From NCBI GenBank assembly GCA_026125795.1, contig JAHCKM010000001.1:496001-560000 (forward strand): a stretch of DNA of 64,000 nucleotides. The letters are read 5' to 3'. Below are positions 48,276-57,453 of the stretch, piece by piece. Below the pieces are notes generated by a model. It saw only the letters and a program-made list of their open reading frames with translations, was not told the origin of the DNA and searched no databases. The DNA is from Burkholderiaceae bacterium. GTDB taxonomy: Bacteria; Pseudomonadota; Gammaproteobacteria; Burkholderiales; Burkholderiaceae_C. The stretch's first letter is position 1, and the number at the start of each line of letters is the position of its first letter. Made by a program: the position numbers and the translations under genes.

Positions 48276-48665
48276 TCAGGCGGCTTCGCCGGGCTGCATC
48301 ACCTGCTTGTTCCGGATCGCGTCCATCGTCTCGCCCTTGCGCTCGGCGCGCGTCTTGGTGGAGCGGGCGGTCGCGGTCTGCTGCGAGATGCTGGCGCGGT
48401 AGGTGGAAAGGCCGGAGTGCACCAGCTCGTCCTTGCTGCGCGCGACCAGCGTCTCGGCCTTGCGCTCGGCACGCGTCTTGGTCGATGCGACGGCAAACAG
48501 AGGCGTCGGCGTGCCTTCGCCGGAGACGATGGTGCCGGCCTGCATCGCGGCCAGGGTTTCGGCCTTCACGTCGGCGCGCGAGCGCGGCGCGTCGTCGGCC
48601 TGCGCGGCGGCGGCGGCGAACACGGCGGCGGCTGCGATCAGGCGGGTGATGGTGGTGGCGTTCAT
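48276..48665 (-). CDS. DUF4148-family small exported protein (paralogue 1)
   Basis: 129 residues. Signal peptide cleaved near AAAQADD, then a basic low-complexity region with two copies of a TRAERKAET-type repeat about 40 residues apart: STKTRAERKAET and STKTRAERKGET, separated by SISQQTATA, and a C-terminal MQPGEAA. Family members are small periplasmic or secreted proteins common in Burkholderiales with no known function. Two further paralogues lie at 50825-51244 and 59705-60109. Confidence 0.85.
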   Translation of the reverse strand: MNATTITRLIAAAAVFAAAAAQADDAPRSRADVKAETLAAMQAGTIVSGEGTPTPLFAVASTKTRAERKAETLVARSKDELVHSGLSTYRASISQQTATARSTKTRAERKGETMDAIRNKQVMQPGEAA

Positions 48666-48782
48666 GGATGTACTCCTGGGGTGGGTTGAGGGTGAAGTCA
48701 GTGTCGACCTCCAGGTGGGCGGCCGGAACGTCCGCCTGCCGCCGCGCAGATGTTGCGTATTGACTTGTTTTCCCGTGGCACG

Positions 48783-49364
48783 ATGGCGGTCATGAACACC
48801 GTCGTCCGCCTCCATATCCTGGTTCTTGCCTGTGCCTGGACCGCGCTCGTGCACGCCGCATCGCCGTCGCCGTATGCAGGCCAGCAGTCGCGCGACATCA
48901 AGGCCTTGTCGGGTGCCGAACAAGCCGACTTGCTGGCCGGCAAGGGCATGGGCCTGGCCAAGGCCGCCGAGCTCAACGGCTATCCCGGTCCGGCCCACGT
49001 GCTGGAGCTGGCCGACCAACTGGCGCTCACGGCCGAGCAGCGCGCGCGCACGCAGGCGCTGTGGCAGTCGATGGATGCGCGCGCCAGGGCCATCGGCCAG
49101 CAGGTGGTCGACGCCGAGCGTGAGCTCGACGCACTGTTCGTGTCCAGGCAGGTCACGCGCGAGCGAATGGCCGCCGAGCTCGATCGCATCGGCGCCCTGC
49201 AGGCGCAATTGCGTGCGGTGCATCTGGAGGCGCATCTCGAGCAGGTGCGCATCCTCACGCCGGAGCAGACCAGCCGCTATGCCACGCTGCGCGGGTACGC
49301 AGGCGCGCGCGGTGACCATGGCGGGAACGACACGGGGGGACACGGCACGCGCCGCCACAACTGA
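48783..49364 (+). CDS. Spy/CpxP-like periplasmic protein
   Basis: 193 residues from the ATG at 48783; an ATG at 48792 would give 190. Signal peptide with cleavage near VHAAS. The mature helical region carries LTAEQRARTQALW and ILTPEQTSRYATLRG, the two LTxxQ-type motifs of the Spy/CpxP chaperone family, joined by a helical stretch with charged residues. A Gly/His/Arg-rich tail (GDHGGNDTGGHGTRRHN) may bind metal. It is followed after 4 bp by a methyltransferase gene. Confidence 0.82.
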   Translation: MAVMNTVVRLHILVLACAWTALVHAASPSPYAGQQSRDIKALSGAEQADLLAGKGMGLAKAAELNGYPGPAHVLELADQLALTAEQRARTQALWQSMDARARAIGQQVVDAERELDALFVSRQVTRERMAAELDRIGALQAQLRAVHLEAHLEQVRILTPEQTSRYATLRGYAGARGDHGGNDTGGHGTRRHN

Positions 49365-49368
49365 CGCG

Positions 49369-50178
49369 ATGACCGCCAGCGCCACCTTTCTCGCCACCGA
49401 TGGCGACGGCTACGAGCTACAGATGGGCCGCTGGAGCCGCCGGCTGGCGGAGCCGTTCCTCGATTTCGTGGGCAGTGCGCACGGCGAGCGCGTGCTCGAC
49501 GTGGGTTGCGGCACCGGGCGGCTGGCGTTCGCGCTGATGCAGCGCTGCCGCGTGCAGCGGCTGCTCGGCATCGACATCGCACCGGCCTATGTGGCGCATG
49601 CCACGCGGCACAACGGCGATTCACAGGCGGCTTTCGAGGTGGGCGACGCATGCGCGCTGGCGTGCGACGACCACAGCTTCGACCGCGTGCTGTCGTTGCT
49701 GGTGCTGCACTTCGTGCCCCGACCGCAGCAGGCCATTGCCGAGATGAAGCGAGTGGCGCGTCCCGGTGCGGTGGTCGGGGCCTGTGTGTGGGACGCGCGC
49801 GGCGGCTGGGTGGCCAATCGCATGTTCTTCGACACGGCCGCAGTGCTCGATCCCAAGGCCAACGAGCGCCGCGCCAGGAACTACACCCGTCCGCTCACGC
49901 GGCCCGGCGAGCTGGCGCAGGCCTGGCACGAAGCCGGCTTTGTCGACGTGTCGAGCACCACGTTGAGCATCCGCATGGACTATGCGTCGTTCGACGATTA
50001 TTGGGGGCCGTTCACCGGCAAGGATGGTCCCCACGCCGAATACGTGGCCACGCTCGACACGACCTCGCGCGAGCGCCTGCGCGAGGCCGTGCGAGCGGCC
50101 TATCTCGACGGCGAGGCCGACGGAGCGCGCTCCTACAGTGCGTGTGCCTGGGCGGTGAAGGGCATCGCCCCGGCTTGA
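49369..50178 (+). CDS. Class I SAM-dependent methyltransferase
   Basis: 269 residues. Motif I RVLDVGCGTGRLAFA near residue 41, LLGIDIAPAYV, and RVLSLLVLHFVPRPQQAIAEM. The C-terminal region (AWHEAGFVDVSSTTLSI) is the usual UbiE/small-molecule type. It may be co-transcribed with the periplasmic protein gene upstream. Substrate unknown; a second unrelated methyltransferase is at 6646-7500. Confidence 0.85.
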   Translation: MTASATFLATDGDGYELQMGRWSRRLAEPFLDFVGSAHGERVLDVGCGTGRLAFALMQRCRVQRLLGIDIAPAYVAHATRHNGDSQAAFEVGDACALACDDHSFDRVLSLLVLHFVPRPQQAIAEMKRVARPGAVVGACVWDARGGWVANRMFFDTAAVLDPKANERRARNYTRPLTRPGELAQAWHEAGFVDVSSTTLSIRMDYASFDDYWGPFTGKDGPHAEYVATLDTTSRERLREAVRAAYLDGEADGARSYSACAWAVKGIAPA

Positions 50179-50184
50179 CTCGCG

Positions 50185-50640
50185 TCAGTGGCGGCGTTCC
50201 CGCTGCCCGGGGCCGCGCCGGTCATGTCCGCCGCGCCCATCGTGCCCGCCGCGACGGTCGTTCCATCCATGTCCGTCGTAGCGGCTGTGCCAGCCGTGGC
50301 GTCCGTTCGGATAGCGGTCATAACGATTGGGCACGCCGTCGCCGTCGCGATCCCAGCGCGGGTTGTAGCGCCGGTCGTAGCGGTTGGGGATGCCGTCGCC
50401 GTCGCGATCCCAATGGCGCGGCGCGTGGTAGCCGCGCGGGGCGTAGACCGGCACAGGCGCCACGTAGACCGGGCGGGGGACGTACACAGGCGGCGGCGGC
50501 AGGTACACCGGCGGTGCATAGATCGGCGAGCCGATGGTCACCGACCACTGCACATCGACGTCGCGCGCCTCGACCTCACCGGCCCCGAGGGCGCTCGTGG
50601 CGGCGAGCGCCGCCGCGGCAAAAAACCTGGTCATGCTCAT
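50185..50640 (-). CDS. Exported protein with calcium-binding (thrombospondin type-3-like) repeats
   Basis: 151 residues. Signal peptide ends near GEVEARD. Then a Pro/Tyr/Val-rich linker (about 40-70, with repeated PVYxP units) and two copies of the DRDGDGIPNRYDRRYNP-type repeat (Asp-x-Asp-Gly-Asp-Gly), typical of thrombospondin type-3 or EF-hand-like calcium sites. The C-terminus is Gly/Arg/His/Asp-rich. Likely a secreted or surface protein; function unknown. It faces the methyltransferase gene with 6 bp between stops. Confidence 0.78.
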   Translation of the reverse strand: MSMTRFFAAAALAATSALGAGEVEARDVDVQWSVTIGSPIYAPPVYLPPPPVYVPRPVYVAPVPVYAPRGYHAPRHWDRDGDGIPNRYDRRYNPRWDRDGDGVPNRYDRYPNGRHGWHSRYDGHGWNDRRGGHDGRGGHDRRGPGQRERRH

Positions 50641-50824
50641 GGTGTCTCCGACGTTGTGGGGCCTTCGCAGGCCGTATCGGCACAACGCGGAGCAGCGCAG
50701 CATCGCGCACGCGGAGGCGGCGTGCCCAACGTAAAGCTGTGTGAAGCAAGGACGCGCTGGCTACTGTGCGGGCGCCGCCGCCTCGACGGCGCTCAGCACG
50801 GGGACCAAGCCTCCAACCGGGCGC

Positions 50825-51244
50825 TCACTTCTTGGGTTCGCCCGCCTCGCCGACCGGTGCCAGCTTGCCCTGCTTGGCGGCATCGGCGGTCTCGGCCTTG
50901 CGCTCGGCCCGGGTCTTGGTGGACTTGGCGGTTGCGCCCTGCTGCGACATGTTGGTCTTGTAGGTGGCTTCGCCCGGACTCGGCAATTCTCCTTTGCGCC
51001 GTGCCTCCATGGTCTCGGCCTTGCGCTGCGCACGGCTCTTGGTCGACGCCGTCGGCGCTTGCTTTTCAGGGGCTGTGCCTTCGCCCGACGTGATCTGGCC
51101 CGCCTTGTTGGCGGCGCGCGTCTGCGCCTTCACCTCGGCGCGCGAGGGCGACGTGCTGTCGGTCTGGGTCTGCGCCGCCACCGGTGCGCCGCAAGCGAGG
51201 CACAGCAACGCGGCAATCGACAGGGCGGACTTTGCGGTCTTCAT
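50825..51244 (-). CDS. DUF4148-family small exported protein (paralogue 2)
   Basis: 139 residues. Signal peptide cleaved near PVAAQTQ; STKSRAQRKAETMEARRK and STKTRAERKAETADAAKQ are the two repeat units, separated by TNMSQQGATAK. It is more divergent at the C-terminus (VGEAGEPKK) than paralogues 1 and 3 and has a Thr/Ser-rich mature start. Gene 60 bp upstream of the beta-lactamase-fold gene's stop, on the same strand. Confidence 0.83.
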   Translation of the reverse strand: MKTAKSALSIAALLCLACGAPVAAQTQTDSTSPSRAEVKAQTRAANKAGQITSGEGTAPEKQAPTASTKSRAQRKAETMEARRKGELPSPGEATYKTNMSQQGATAKSTKTRAERKAETADAAKQGKLAPVGEAGEPKK

Positions 51245-51304
51245 GGCTTCACTCCTTCGCATCAGCCAAGCGAGTCTGCCAGTGCACTGTGCGCTCGAGT
51301 TGCG

Positions 51305-52552
51305 CTATCTCAACGCCCCGTACACCACCGCACGAAACTCCGCATGCACCGCGCCGCGCTCCGACGGCCGCTGCATGAAAAACACGCCGATCAGGCGCTG
51401 CTCCGGGTCGACGAAGTAGCGCGGGCCGGTGATGCCGCCCCAGAAGATGTCGCCCACGCTGCCGGGGAAGAGCGGGCCGCCTTGTTCGGTGCGCACCGGA
51501 TTGAACAGGTTCCACGCATAGCCGTCGCCGGGGTGCGCCACGCCGCGTATCGAGCCGATCTGGTTGCTCATCGCCCAGCGCACCGTGGCCGGCGACAGCA
51601 GGCGCACGCCGTCGAGCTCGCCTTCATTGAGCACCATCTGCAGCAAGCGCGCGTAGTCGCCGGCGGTCGATGCCATGCCGGCGCCGCCGGAGAAGCGCTT
51701 GGGCGGCTTGGTCACGTCGAGCCACTCGAACACCCACTTGTCGGGGTCGTTGGCTCCCGGCCGCGCGAAGCGCGCGAGCGCCGCGCCGCTCACGTGGAAC
51801 GTGGTGTCGTTCATCTTCAGCGGCTGCAGCACCAGCTCGTTGAGCGCCTGGTCGAGCGGCTTGCCGTGCACGCGCTCGACGATGTGGCCGAGCAGGTCGG
51901 TGGCGATCGAGTACTCGAACGACGTGCCCGGCTCGAAGGCCAGCGGCAGCGTCGCCAGCTTGCGCAGCATCTCGGGCGCAGCATCGGTGTCGATGCGGTC
52001 GATGCCGAGCTCGCGATAGCGATCGCGCAGCGGGTTCTTGGGGAAGAAAAAATAGGTGAAGCCGGCGCGGTGCGTCATCAGGTCGTGCACTGTCGGCTGG
52101 CGCGCCGCGGTCACCAGCTCGGCGGTGGCGTTGCCGGCGGCGTCGCGCCGCGCCACGCGCAGGTTGGCCAGCTCGGGCAGGTAGCTGGCCACCGGCGCCA
52201 TCACGCGCAGCCGGTTCTGCTCGAACAGCCGCAGCGCGGCGACCGTGGTGATGAGCTTGGTCGACGAGGCGATCGGGTGGATGCTGTCGCGCGCCATCGG
52301 CACGTTGCGCTCCTTGTCGGCCCAGCCCACTGCCTCGTGCAGCAACACCTGGCCGTCGCGCATCACCAGCACCACGGCGCCGGGGTAGCGGCCCTTGTCG
52401 ACGTCGGCCTTGACCCAGGTCATCACCTGGCCCAGGCGCGCGCTGTCGAGCTGCAGCGGTTGCGCCGGTGGGGCGTGGGTCGGCGCGACGGTGCAGGCGC
52501 TCAGCGCCAGCGCCAACGCGGTGGCCAGCAGGGCGCGGCGGTCAAGGTGCAT
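51305..52552 (-). CDS. Class C beta-lactamase-fold lipoprotein (serine hydrolase)
   Basis: 415 residues. A lipobox LSAC gives Cys20 as the lipidation site. The SxxK motif is Ser96-Ser97-Thr98-Lys99, a Tyr motif lies in FEYSIATDLLGH, and a GDIFWGGITG region replaces the KTG triad as in EstB-type esterases and D-aminopeptidases. Activity may be esterase or peptidase rather than penicillin hydrolysis. It is downstream of a truncated tannase-family gene and an SGNH hydrolase on the same strand, so the three look like one hydrolase group. Confidence 0.9.
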   Translation of the reverse strand: MHLDRRALLATALALALSACTVAPTHAPPAQPLQLDSARLGQVMTWVKADVDKGRYPGAVVLVMRDGQVLLHEAVGWADKERNVPMARDSIHPIASSTKLITTVAALRLFEQNRLRVMAPVASYLPELANLRVARRDAAGNATAELVTAARQPTVHDLMTHRAGFTYFFFPKNPLRDRYRELGIDRIDTDAAPEMLRKLATLPLAFEPGTSFEYSIATDLLGHIVERVHGKPLDQALNELVLQPLKMNDTTFHVSGAALARFARPGANDPDKWVFEWLDVTKPPKRFSGGAGMASTAGDYARLLQMVLNEGELDGVRLLSPATVRWAMSNQIGSIRGVAHPGDGYAWNLFNPVRTEQGGPLFPGSVGDIFWGGITGPRYFVDPEQRLIGVFFMQRPSERGAVHAEFRAVVYGALR

Positions 52553-52587
52553 GGGTCTCTCCTCGTTGTTTTCGATCGATGTGCGCA

Positions 52588-53013
52588 TCAATCCCACCAC
52601 CACGGGTGGCCGTGGCCGCCGTGCCGGCGCGGCAGCGGCATGTGGCGGATGTCGTGGTTGAAGCGCAGCGGACCGCTGCCCTGCAACAGGCCCGCTGCTT
52701 CCTCCTTGAGCAATTGGGGATCGTCGTGGGCGTCGACTTCGCGGACGAAGTTGGCCTCGTCGTCGGTGCTGCCGGTGCCGATGTAGCGCGGCGTGTTGGG
52801 GTACATGCACACCTTGCGCGTGCGCGTGGGGTTCACCTGCGCCACCAGGTGATCGGGCTGGATGCCCTTCTCGACCCAGTCGGTCAGCGCATTCAGCAGC
52901 ACGCTCTCGGTCATGCCGGCGCCGCCGCAATGAGTGGTGTTGGGGAACACGTAGTAGCGGTAGAACTGCTGCGTGCGCCTGACGCCGCCCATCTCGCGAA
53001 ACAGCCGCTGCAT
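52588..53013 (-). pseudogene. C-terminal remnant of a tannase/feruloyl-esterase family protein
   Basis: 141 residues. It reproduces only the last quarter of a tannase-family enzyme (normally about 500-580 residues): YRYYVFPNTTHCGGAG with the catalytic His, LTDWVEKGIQPDHLVAQ, and the Pro-Tyr-Pro-like VCMYPNTPRYIGTG. The catalytic Ser and Asp regions are absent. Upstream, only 33 bp separate it from the SGNH gene, which occupies the space of the missing part, so most of the gene was deleted. An AGGAGA sequence 12 bp before its ATG could still allow translation. Confidence 0.75.
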
Positions 53014-53046
53014 GTGGATTCTTGGTCTCCTCGTGGTCTCGTCGGA

Positions 53047-54309
53047 TCAATGACGGAACAGCGACAGCGGCACCGCGCGGCCCATCGCCGCGTAGCCCGC
53101 GTCGTTCGGGTGCAGGTGGTCGCCGCTGTCGTAGGCCGGCAGGAATCGCGTCGGGTCGGCCGGGTCGCGCGTCAGGGCGTCGAAGTCGATCACCGCATCG
53201 AACGCGCCGCTGGTGCGGATCCAGTGGTTCACCGCCTGGCGCATCACCTCGGCCGCCGGAAAGTCGTAGCCCGAGCCGGCGATCGGCGTCAGCGTGCCGG
53301 CGTAGATGCGGATGTCGTGCTGGCGGGCACGTGCGATCAACTGCCGATAGCCGGCGATGATGTCGTCGGCGGTGACCACCGGCCCGGTGCCGCGCGCGCT
53401 GTTGCCGATGTCGTTGATGCCGATCAGCACCACCACCCACTTGACGCCGCGTTTGGCCAGCACGTCGCGGTCGAAGCGCGACAGCGTGTTGGGGCCGCTG
53501 CCGGCGCTCAGGATGCGGTTGCCCGAGATGCCTTCGTTGAGCACCGCGATGTGGTCGGTGTGCCGGCCTTCCTGCAGTCGCAGCGCCAGCGTGTTGGGCC
53601 AGCGGCTGTTGGTGTCGGGCGTGGAGCGCGTGCCGTCGGTGATCGAGTCGCCGAGCGCCACCACCGCCTTCGCGTGCTCGGGCGCCTTGACCGTCACGCC
53701 GGACAGGAAGAAGTAGTTCAGCGCCGTGGCCTCGACGGGCATGACCACGGCCTGCGTGTAGTCGCCGCCCGCCGGCGCGATGTAGTTGGTCTGCGAGGCG
53801 ACGTTGTGGAATGTGGTGCCGCTGGTCGCGGCCGGCAGGTACATCGAGATCGCCAGGTCCGCCAGCGGCGGCACGCGCAGGTGCACCGGGTCGCTCACCG
53901 CGGGTGCACCCGGCGGCACGACGATCGAGGTCTTGCCGCCGAAGGTGAGCGTGCGGTCGCTGCCGGCGACGATGGCCGCGCCGCCGGCGTGCAGTGCGAC
54001 GCTGGCCGCGCCGATCGAAAGCGGCACCGTGCTGAGCTCGTTGGAGAAGCGCACGCGGAGCTCGACGCCGCCCAGGCTCACGCGCACGATCTGCCGCACC
54101 GTGGTGCCGGCCGCGAACTCGCGCGCCACCTGCGTGGCGTTCTGCGTCTGCGGGCTGGCGGCCCAGGTGCCGATGTGTTCGCGATCGAACCATCCGTGGC
54201 CCCAGCCGGTGGCCCACGAGCCGGCCGGCAGTGCCAAGCCGGCGCCGAGCGCGGCGGCGGCGATCCACGCGACGAAGCGGCGTCGATCGAACAACGGGTG
54301 CGGTGTCAT
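53047..54309 (-). CDS. SGNH/GDSL hydrolase (secreted esterase)
   Basis: 420 residues with a signal sequence ending near SWAT. The N-terminal 180 residues form a carbohydrate-esterase-like beta domain. Catalytic blocks are VVALGDSITDG (block I Ser), NEGISGNRIL (block II Gly), GINDIGNSA (block III Asn) and GDHLHPNDAGY (block V Asp-x-x-His). Substrates are typically acetylated or feruloylated polysaccharides or lipids. It starts the leftward hydrolase group and diverges from an AraC-family gene. Confidence 0.9.
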   Translation of the reverse strand: MTPHPLFDRRRFVAWIAAAALGAGLALPAGSWATGWGHGWFDREHIGTWAASPQTQNATQVAREFAAGTTVRQIVRVSLGGVELRVRFSNELSTVPLSIGAASVALHAGGAAIVAGSDRTLTFGGKTSIVVPPGAPAVSDPVHLRVPPLADLAISMYLPAATSGTTFHNVASQTNYIAPAGGDYTQAVVMPVEATALNYFFLSGVTVKAPEHAKAVVALGDSITDGTRSTPDTNSRWPNTLALRLQEGRHTDHIAVLNEGISGNRILSAGSGPNTLSRFDRDVLAKRGVKWVVVLIGINDIGNSARGTGPVVTADDIIAGYRQLIARARQHDIRIYAGTLTPIAGSGYDFPAAEVMRQAVNHWIRTSGAFDAVIDFDALTRDPADPTRFLPAYDSGDHLHPNDAGYAAMGRAVPLSLFRH

Positions 54310-54488
54310 CGTTTGTCTCCTTCGCGCCGGTCGATGCCGTGCGGCTTGTGCGGCGAATTGGAGTGCGGCGTTCGGCATGGCGTCTTTCGAAATCCGCATG
54401 CCGCGCTGTCGGGGAAACCCGGTGACGCCGAGCCGGCAGAGGTGCTGTAAGCACGCTGTCAGGTGCGCGGCCGCACCATCGATGGGCG

Positions 54489-55379
54489 ATGCCGGCAACG
54501 CCACTCACCGACGAGCACTGGTCGGGCCTTCCGCTGTTCATGTGCAACATGGATCCAGGGCTGTACCGGCTCGACGTGCCCACGCCCGTGCTGATCACGC
54601 GCGAGGACCTGGGCACGCAGGTGGAGGTGCTCAACGACGGCGAGCGCCGCGTCGCGTTCCGCCAGGCGCCGCTGCGCTTCGACCTGTTCGCCGCGGGGCT
54701 GGTGATGGATGCGGTGAGCGACCGGCCGGCCACCAAGAGCCTGGTCGTCGCGTTGCCCGACGACTGGATGCCACCCGACGACGGCGCGGTCGACGGGCAG
54801 ATCCGCCTGCGCGCGCGTTATCAGTTCGCCGACGCCGAACTGCGGCGCCTGGTGTGGCGCCTGAGCACGCACCACCGCGGCGGCGAGCCGCTCGGCCGTG
54901 CGTACAACGGCGCGGTGTCGCGCATGCTGGTCGACCGCATCGTGCGGCTGCAGCTCGCGCAGGACGCGCGCCATCCCGACAGCGTGGGGCTCAAGCCGGA
55001 GGCACGACGCGTCGTCGAGACCTTGATCGACGAGAGCCTGCAGGAGCCGCCTGGCAACGCGGCGCTGGCCGCCAAGGTGGGCATGGGCCTGGGCCGCTTC
55101 CTGCGCGAGTTCAAGGTCACGTTTGCCGCCACGCCGCACCAGTACATCCAGCAGCGGCGTCTGCAGCGTGCGCGCGAGCTGCTGCGTGGCACCGATGCAC
55201 CGCTGTCGACGGTGGCGCTCGAAACCGGCTTTGCCAGCCACTCGCACTTTGCCACCGCGTTCCGGGCCGCCACCGGCACGACCCCAAGCAACTATCGGCG
55301 CGCCGATCCGGGCTTGCACGCGCCTGCCGGCACGGCCGGTGCTGGCGCACGCGCAGCGGCCGCAGTCCCGGGCGCGTAA
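54489..55379 (+). CDS. AraC-family transcriptional regulator
   Basis: 296 residues. Variable sensor domain (about 10-175) without a recognisable fold and a C-terminal AraC domain with AALAAKVGMGLGRFLREFKV and LSTVALETGFASHSHFATAFRAATGTTP as the two helix-turn-helices, followed by an Ala/Gly-rich tail. It diverges from the SGNH hydrolase gene (179-bp shared region) and precedes a strictosidine-synthase-like gene by 41 bp, so either or both may be targets. Confidence 0.88.
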   Translation: MPATPLTDEHWSGLPLFMCNMDPGLYRLDVPTPVLITREDLGTQVEVLNDGERRVAFRQAPLRFDLFAAGLVMDAVSDRPATKSLVVALPDDWMPPDDGAVDGQIRLRARYQFADAELRRLVWRLSTHHRGGEPLGRAYNGAVSRMLVDRIVRLQLAQDARHPDSVGLKPEARRVVETLIDESLQEPPGNAALAAKVGMGLGRFLREFKVTFAATPHQYIQQRRLQRARELLRGTDAPLSTVALETGFASHSHFATAFRAATGTTPSNYRRADPGLHAPAGTAGAGARAAAAVPGA

Positions 55380-55420
55380 GCTGCGTGCTGACCCGCCCGA
55401 TGCGTGGGTCGGGAGGCACG

Positions 55421-56518
55421 ATGAAGCGAATCGGCTGGGCGCTGCTGCTCGCGGTGCTGGCGCTGGCGGCATACCTGAGCTGGTGGCCGGTGCCGATTCA
55501 CGCGGTGAGCTGGCAGGCGCCGGCGGCGCCGGGCTACAGCGGCGTGCACGCGGTCAACCGCAAGCTCGCCGGACTGAACCTGATCTCGCTGGGTGGAGAG
55601 GCCGGACCGGAGCACGTGGTACTGGGGCGCGACGGCAAGCTCTACGCCGCAATGGCCAGCGGCAACATCGTGCGCATGAGTCCCGACGGCAGCGCGCAGG
55701 AGGTGTTCGTTCATACCGGCGGCCGCGTGCTCGGCTTCGACTTCGACGCCGCCGGCCGGCTGATCGCCGCCGACGCGGTGAAGGGGCTGCTCGCGATCTC
55801 GCCCGACAAGAGAATCAGCGTGCTCGCCGACAAGGTCGGCGACGATCCGATCCGCTACGCCGATGCAGTGGTCGTGGCCGGCAACGGCAAGATCTATTTC
55901 AGCGACGCATCGGGCCGCTTCGCGCCCGCTCAGTGGGGCGGCACGTTCGAAGCCGCGGTGCTCGACATCCTCGAGCAGGCCTCGACCTCGCGCATCCTCG
56001 AGCACGACCCCGGGTCCGGCCGCACGCGCGTCGTGGCCAGGGGCTTGAGCTTCGCCAACGGCGTGGCGCTGAGCGGCGACGAGCGCAGCCTGTTCGTCGC
56101 CGAGACCGGCAAGTACCGCGTGTGGAAGATCGACGTCGAGGCAAACGATCTGCACGTCGGCGCGGGCTCGCCGCAGGTGAGCGTGCTGTTGGACAACCTG
56201 CCCGGCTATCCCGACAACCTGATGCGCGGCGAAGGCGGCCGCATCTGGGTCGGCTTCTCGGGGCCGCGCAGTCCCAACGTCGATGCCATGGCGGACAAGC
56301 CGTTCCTGCGCGAGCTGACGCTGCGCCTGCCGCGCGCGCTGTGGCCGCTGCCCAAGCCGTATGGCCATGTGTTCGCGTTCAGCGAGGACGGACGCGTGGT
56401 CGATGACCTGCAGGATCCGTCAGGGATCTATCCACAGACCACCGGCCTCACCGAAACTGCGGACCGGCTCTACGTGCAGAACCTGCACCTTCCCGTGCTC
56501 GGCTGGAAGGCGCGCTGA
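55421..56518 (+). CDS. SMP-30/strictosidine-synthase-like beta-propeller protein
   Basis: 365 residues. A signal anchor is visible at the N-terminus (WALLLAVLALAAYLSWWPVP). The rest is a six-bladed propeller: GPEHVVLGRDGKLYAAM, FDFDAAGRLIAAD, KIYFSDASGRF, SFANGVALSGDERSLFVAET and YPDNLMRGEGGRIWVGFSGPR. The segment SDASGRF and the NGVAL loop are typical of gluconolactonase/strictosidine-synthase-like lactonases. Located in or at the membrane facing the periplasm. It is followed by an SGNH gene after 23 bp, which suggests a shared ester or lactone substrate class. Confidence 0.87.
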   Translation: MKRIGWALLLAVLALAAYLSWWPVPIHAVSWQAPAAPGYSGVHAVNRKLAGLNLISLGGEAGPEHVVLGRDGKLYAAMASGNIVRMSPDGSAQEVFVHTGGRVLGFDFDAAGRLIAADAVKGLLAISPDKRISVLADKVGDDPIRYADAVVVAGNGKIYFSDASGRFAPAQWGGTFEAAVLDILEQASTSRILEHDPGSGRTRVVARGLSFANGVALSGDERSLFVAETGKYRVWKIDVEANDLHVGAGSPQVSVLLDNLPGYPDNLMRGEGGRIWVGFSGPRSPNVDAMADKPFLRELTLRLPRALWPLPKPYGHVFAFSEDGRVVDDLQDPSGIYPQTTGLTETADRLYVQNLHLPVLGWKAR

Positions 56519-56541
56519 ACAACAATCCACGAGGAGAGGAC

Positions 56542-57438
56542 ATGCCCGAACGACAGCCGCCGCAGATCATCGATCCGCCCACCGCGATGGCCGGCGGTGA
56601 ACAGGGACCGTATCCGTTCGACCTCTACGAGCGCCAGTGCCTCGCGCAAGGTGACTCGTGGTTTTCGATCGGCGCCTTGCCGCCGACCCGGACCACGCGC
56701 GTGCTCGCCGAGCTGCGATTGTTGCGCTCGACGGTGATCGTGAACTGCGCGTATCCCGGCGCAGTGCTGCATCGCATGACCGACACGGTGCGCTCGTCGC
56801 AGTTCCTGCGCCTGCTCACCGGCCGACTGGCCAGCAAGTGGCACGTGATCCTGTTCTCCGGCGGCGGCAACGACCTCATCGCCGCCGCCGAGTCGCCGCC
56901 CGCGGCCGATCCGGCGCGGCGCCTGTTCCGCACGCCTGCGGAGCGCGGCTCCGGTCCGCTGGCGCCGGCCGACTACATCAGCACGCCCGGCTGGACGACG
57001 CTGGCCGACCACATCGGCGCGGTGTTCAACCAGCTGATCGATCTGCGCGACAGCGGCATCAACCGCTCGACGCCGCTGGTGTGGCACAACTATGCGCGCG
57101 TGATGCCGCGTCCGTCCGGCGCGGGATTGGGATTCGGCCCGTGGCTGCTGCCGGCGCTCGAGGCCTATGCGGTACCGTCCACCGACCATCTGGCGGTGGC
57201 CGACGAACTGCTCTCCCGGTTGCGCAGCCTGATCGACGCGCTCACCGCGGCGTGCTGGGCACGCGACCCGAACTGCAACGTGCACGTGGCCGACACGATG
57301 GGCGCCGACATCCTGCTCGCCGACGCCGGCGCCACCGACGTGTCGGGCGACTGGATCAATGAGATCCACCTCACACGCGGCGGCTACCGCAAGGCCGCCG
57401 CCGTGTGGCAGCAAGTGATCGACCCGCTGCTCGGCTGA
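56542..57438 (+). CDS. SGNH-fold hydrolase, cytoplasmic
   Basis: 298 residues and no signal peptide. Catalytic blocks are CLAQGDSWFSIG (block I Ser), FSGGGNDLI (Asn), and DWINEIHLTRGGYRKAA (Asp-His). The block II Gly lies in the region YPGAVLH. The rest is helical and atypical. It is probably an esterase or acylhydrolase, but the exported type is excluded by the missing signal. Together with the propeller gene upstream it forms a two-gene unit. Confidence 0.83.
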   Translation: MPERQPPQIIDPPTAMAGGEQGPYPFDLYERQCLAQGDSWFSIGALPPTRTTRVLAELRLLRSTVIVNCAYPGAVLHRMTDTVRSSQFLRLLTGRLASKWHVILFSGGGNDLIAAAESPPAADPARRLFRTPAERGSGPLAPADYISTPGWTTLADHIGAVFNQLIDLRDSGINRSTPLVWHNYARVMPRPSGAGLGFGPWLLPALEAYAVPSTDHLAVADELLSRLRSLIDALTAACWARDPNCNVHVADTMGADILLADAGATDVSGDWINEIHLTRGGYRKAAAVWQQVIDPLLG

Positions 57439-57453
57439 TTGCTGTGCGGCGGC

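Noticed and set aside
51305-52552. A beta-lactam resistance gene
   Set aside because: The fold is class C-like, but the third motif is not KTG and the lipoprotein context fits esterase or peptidase relatives; resistance cannot be inferred.
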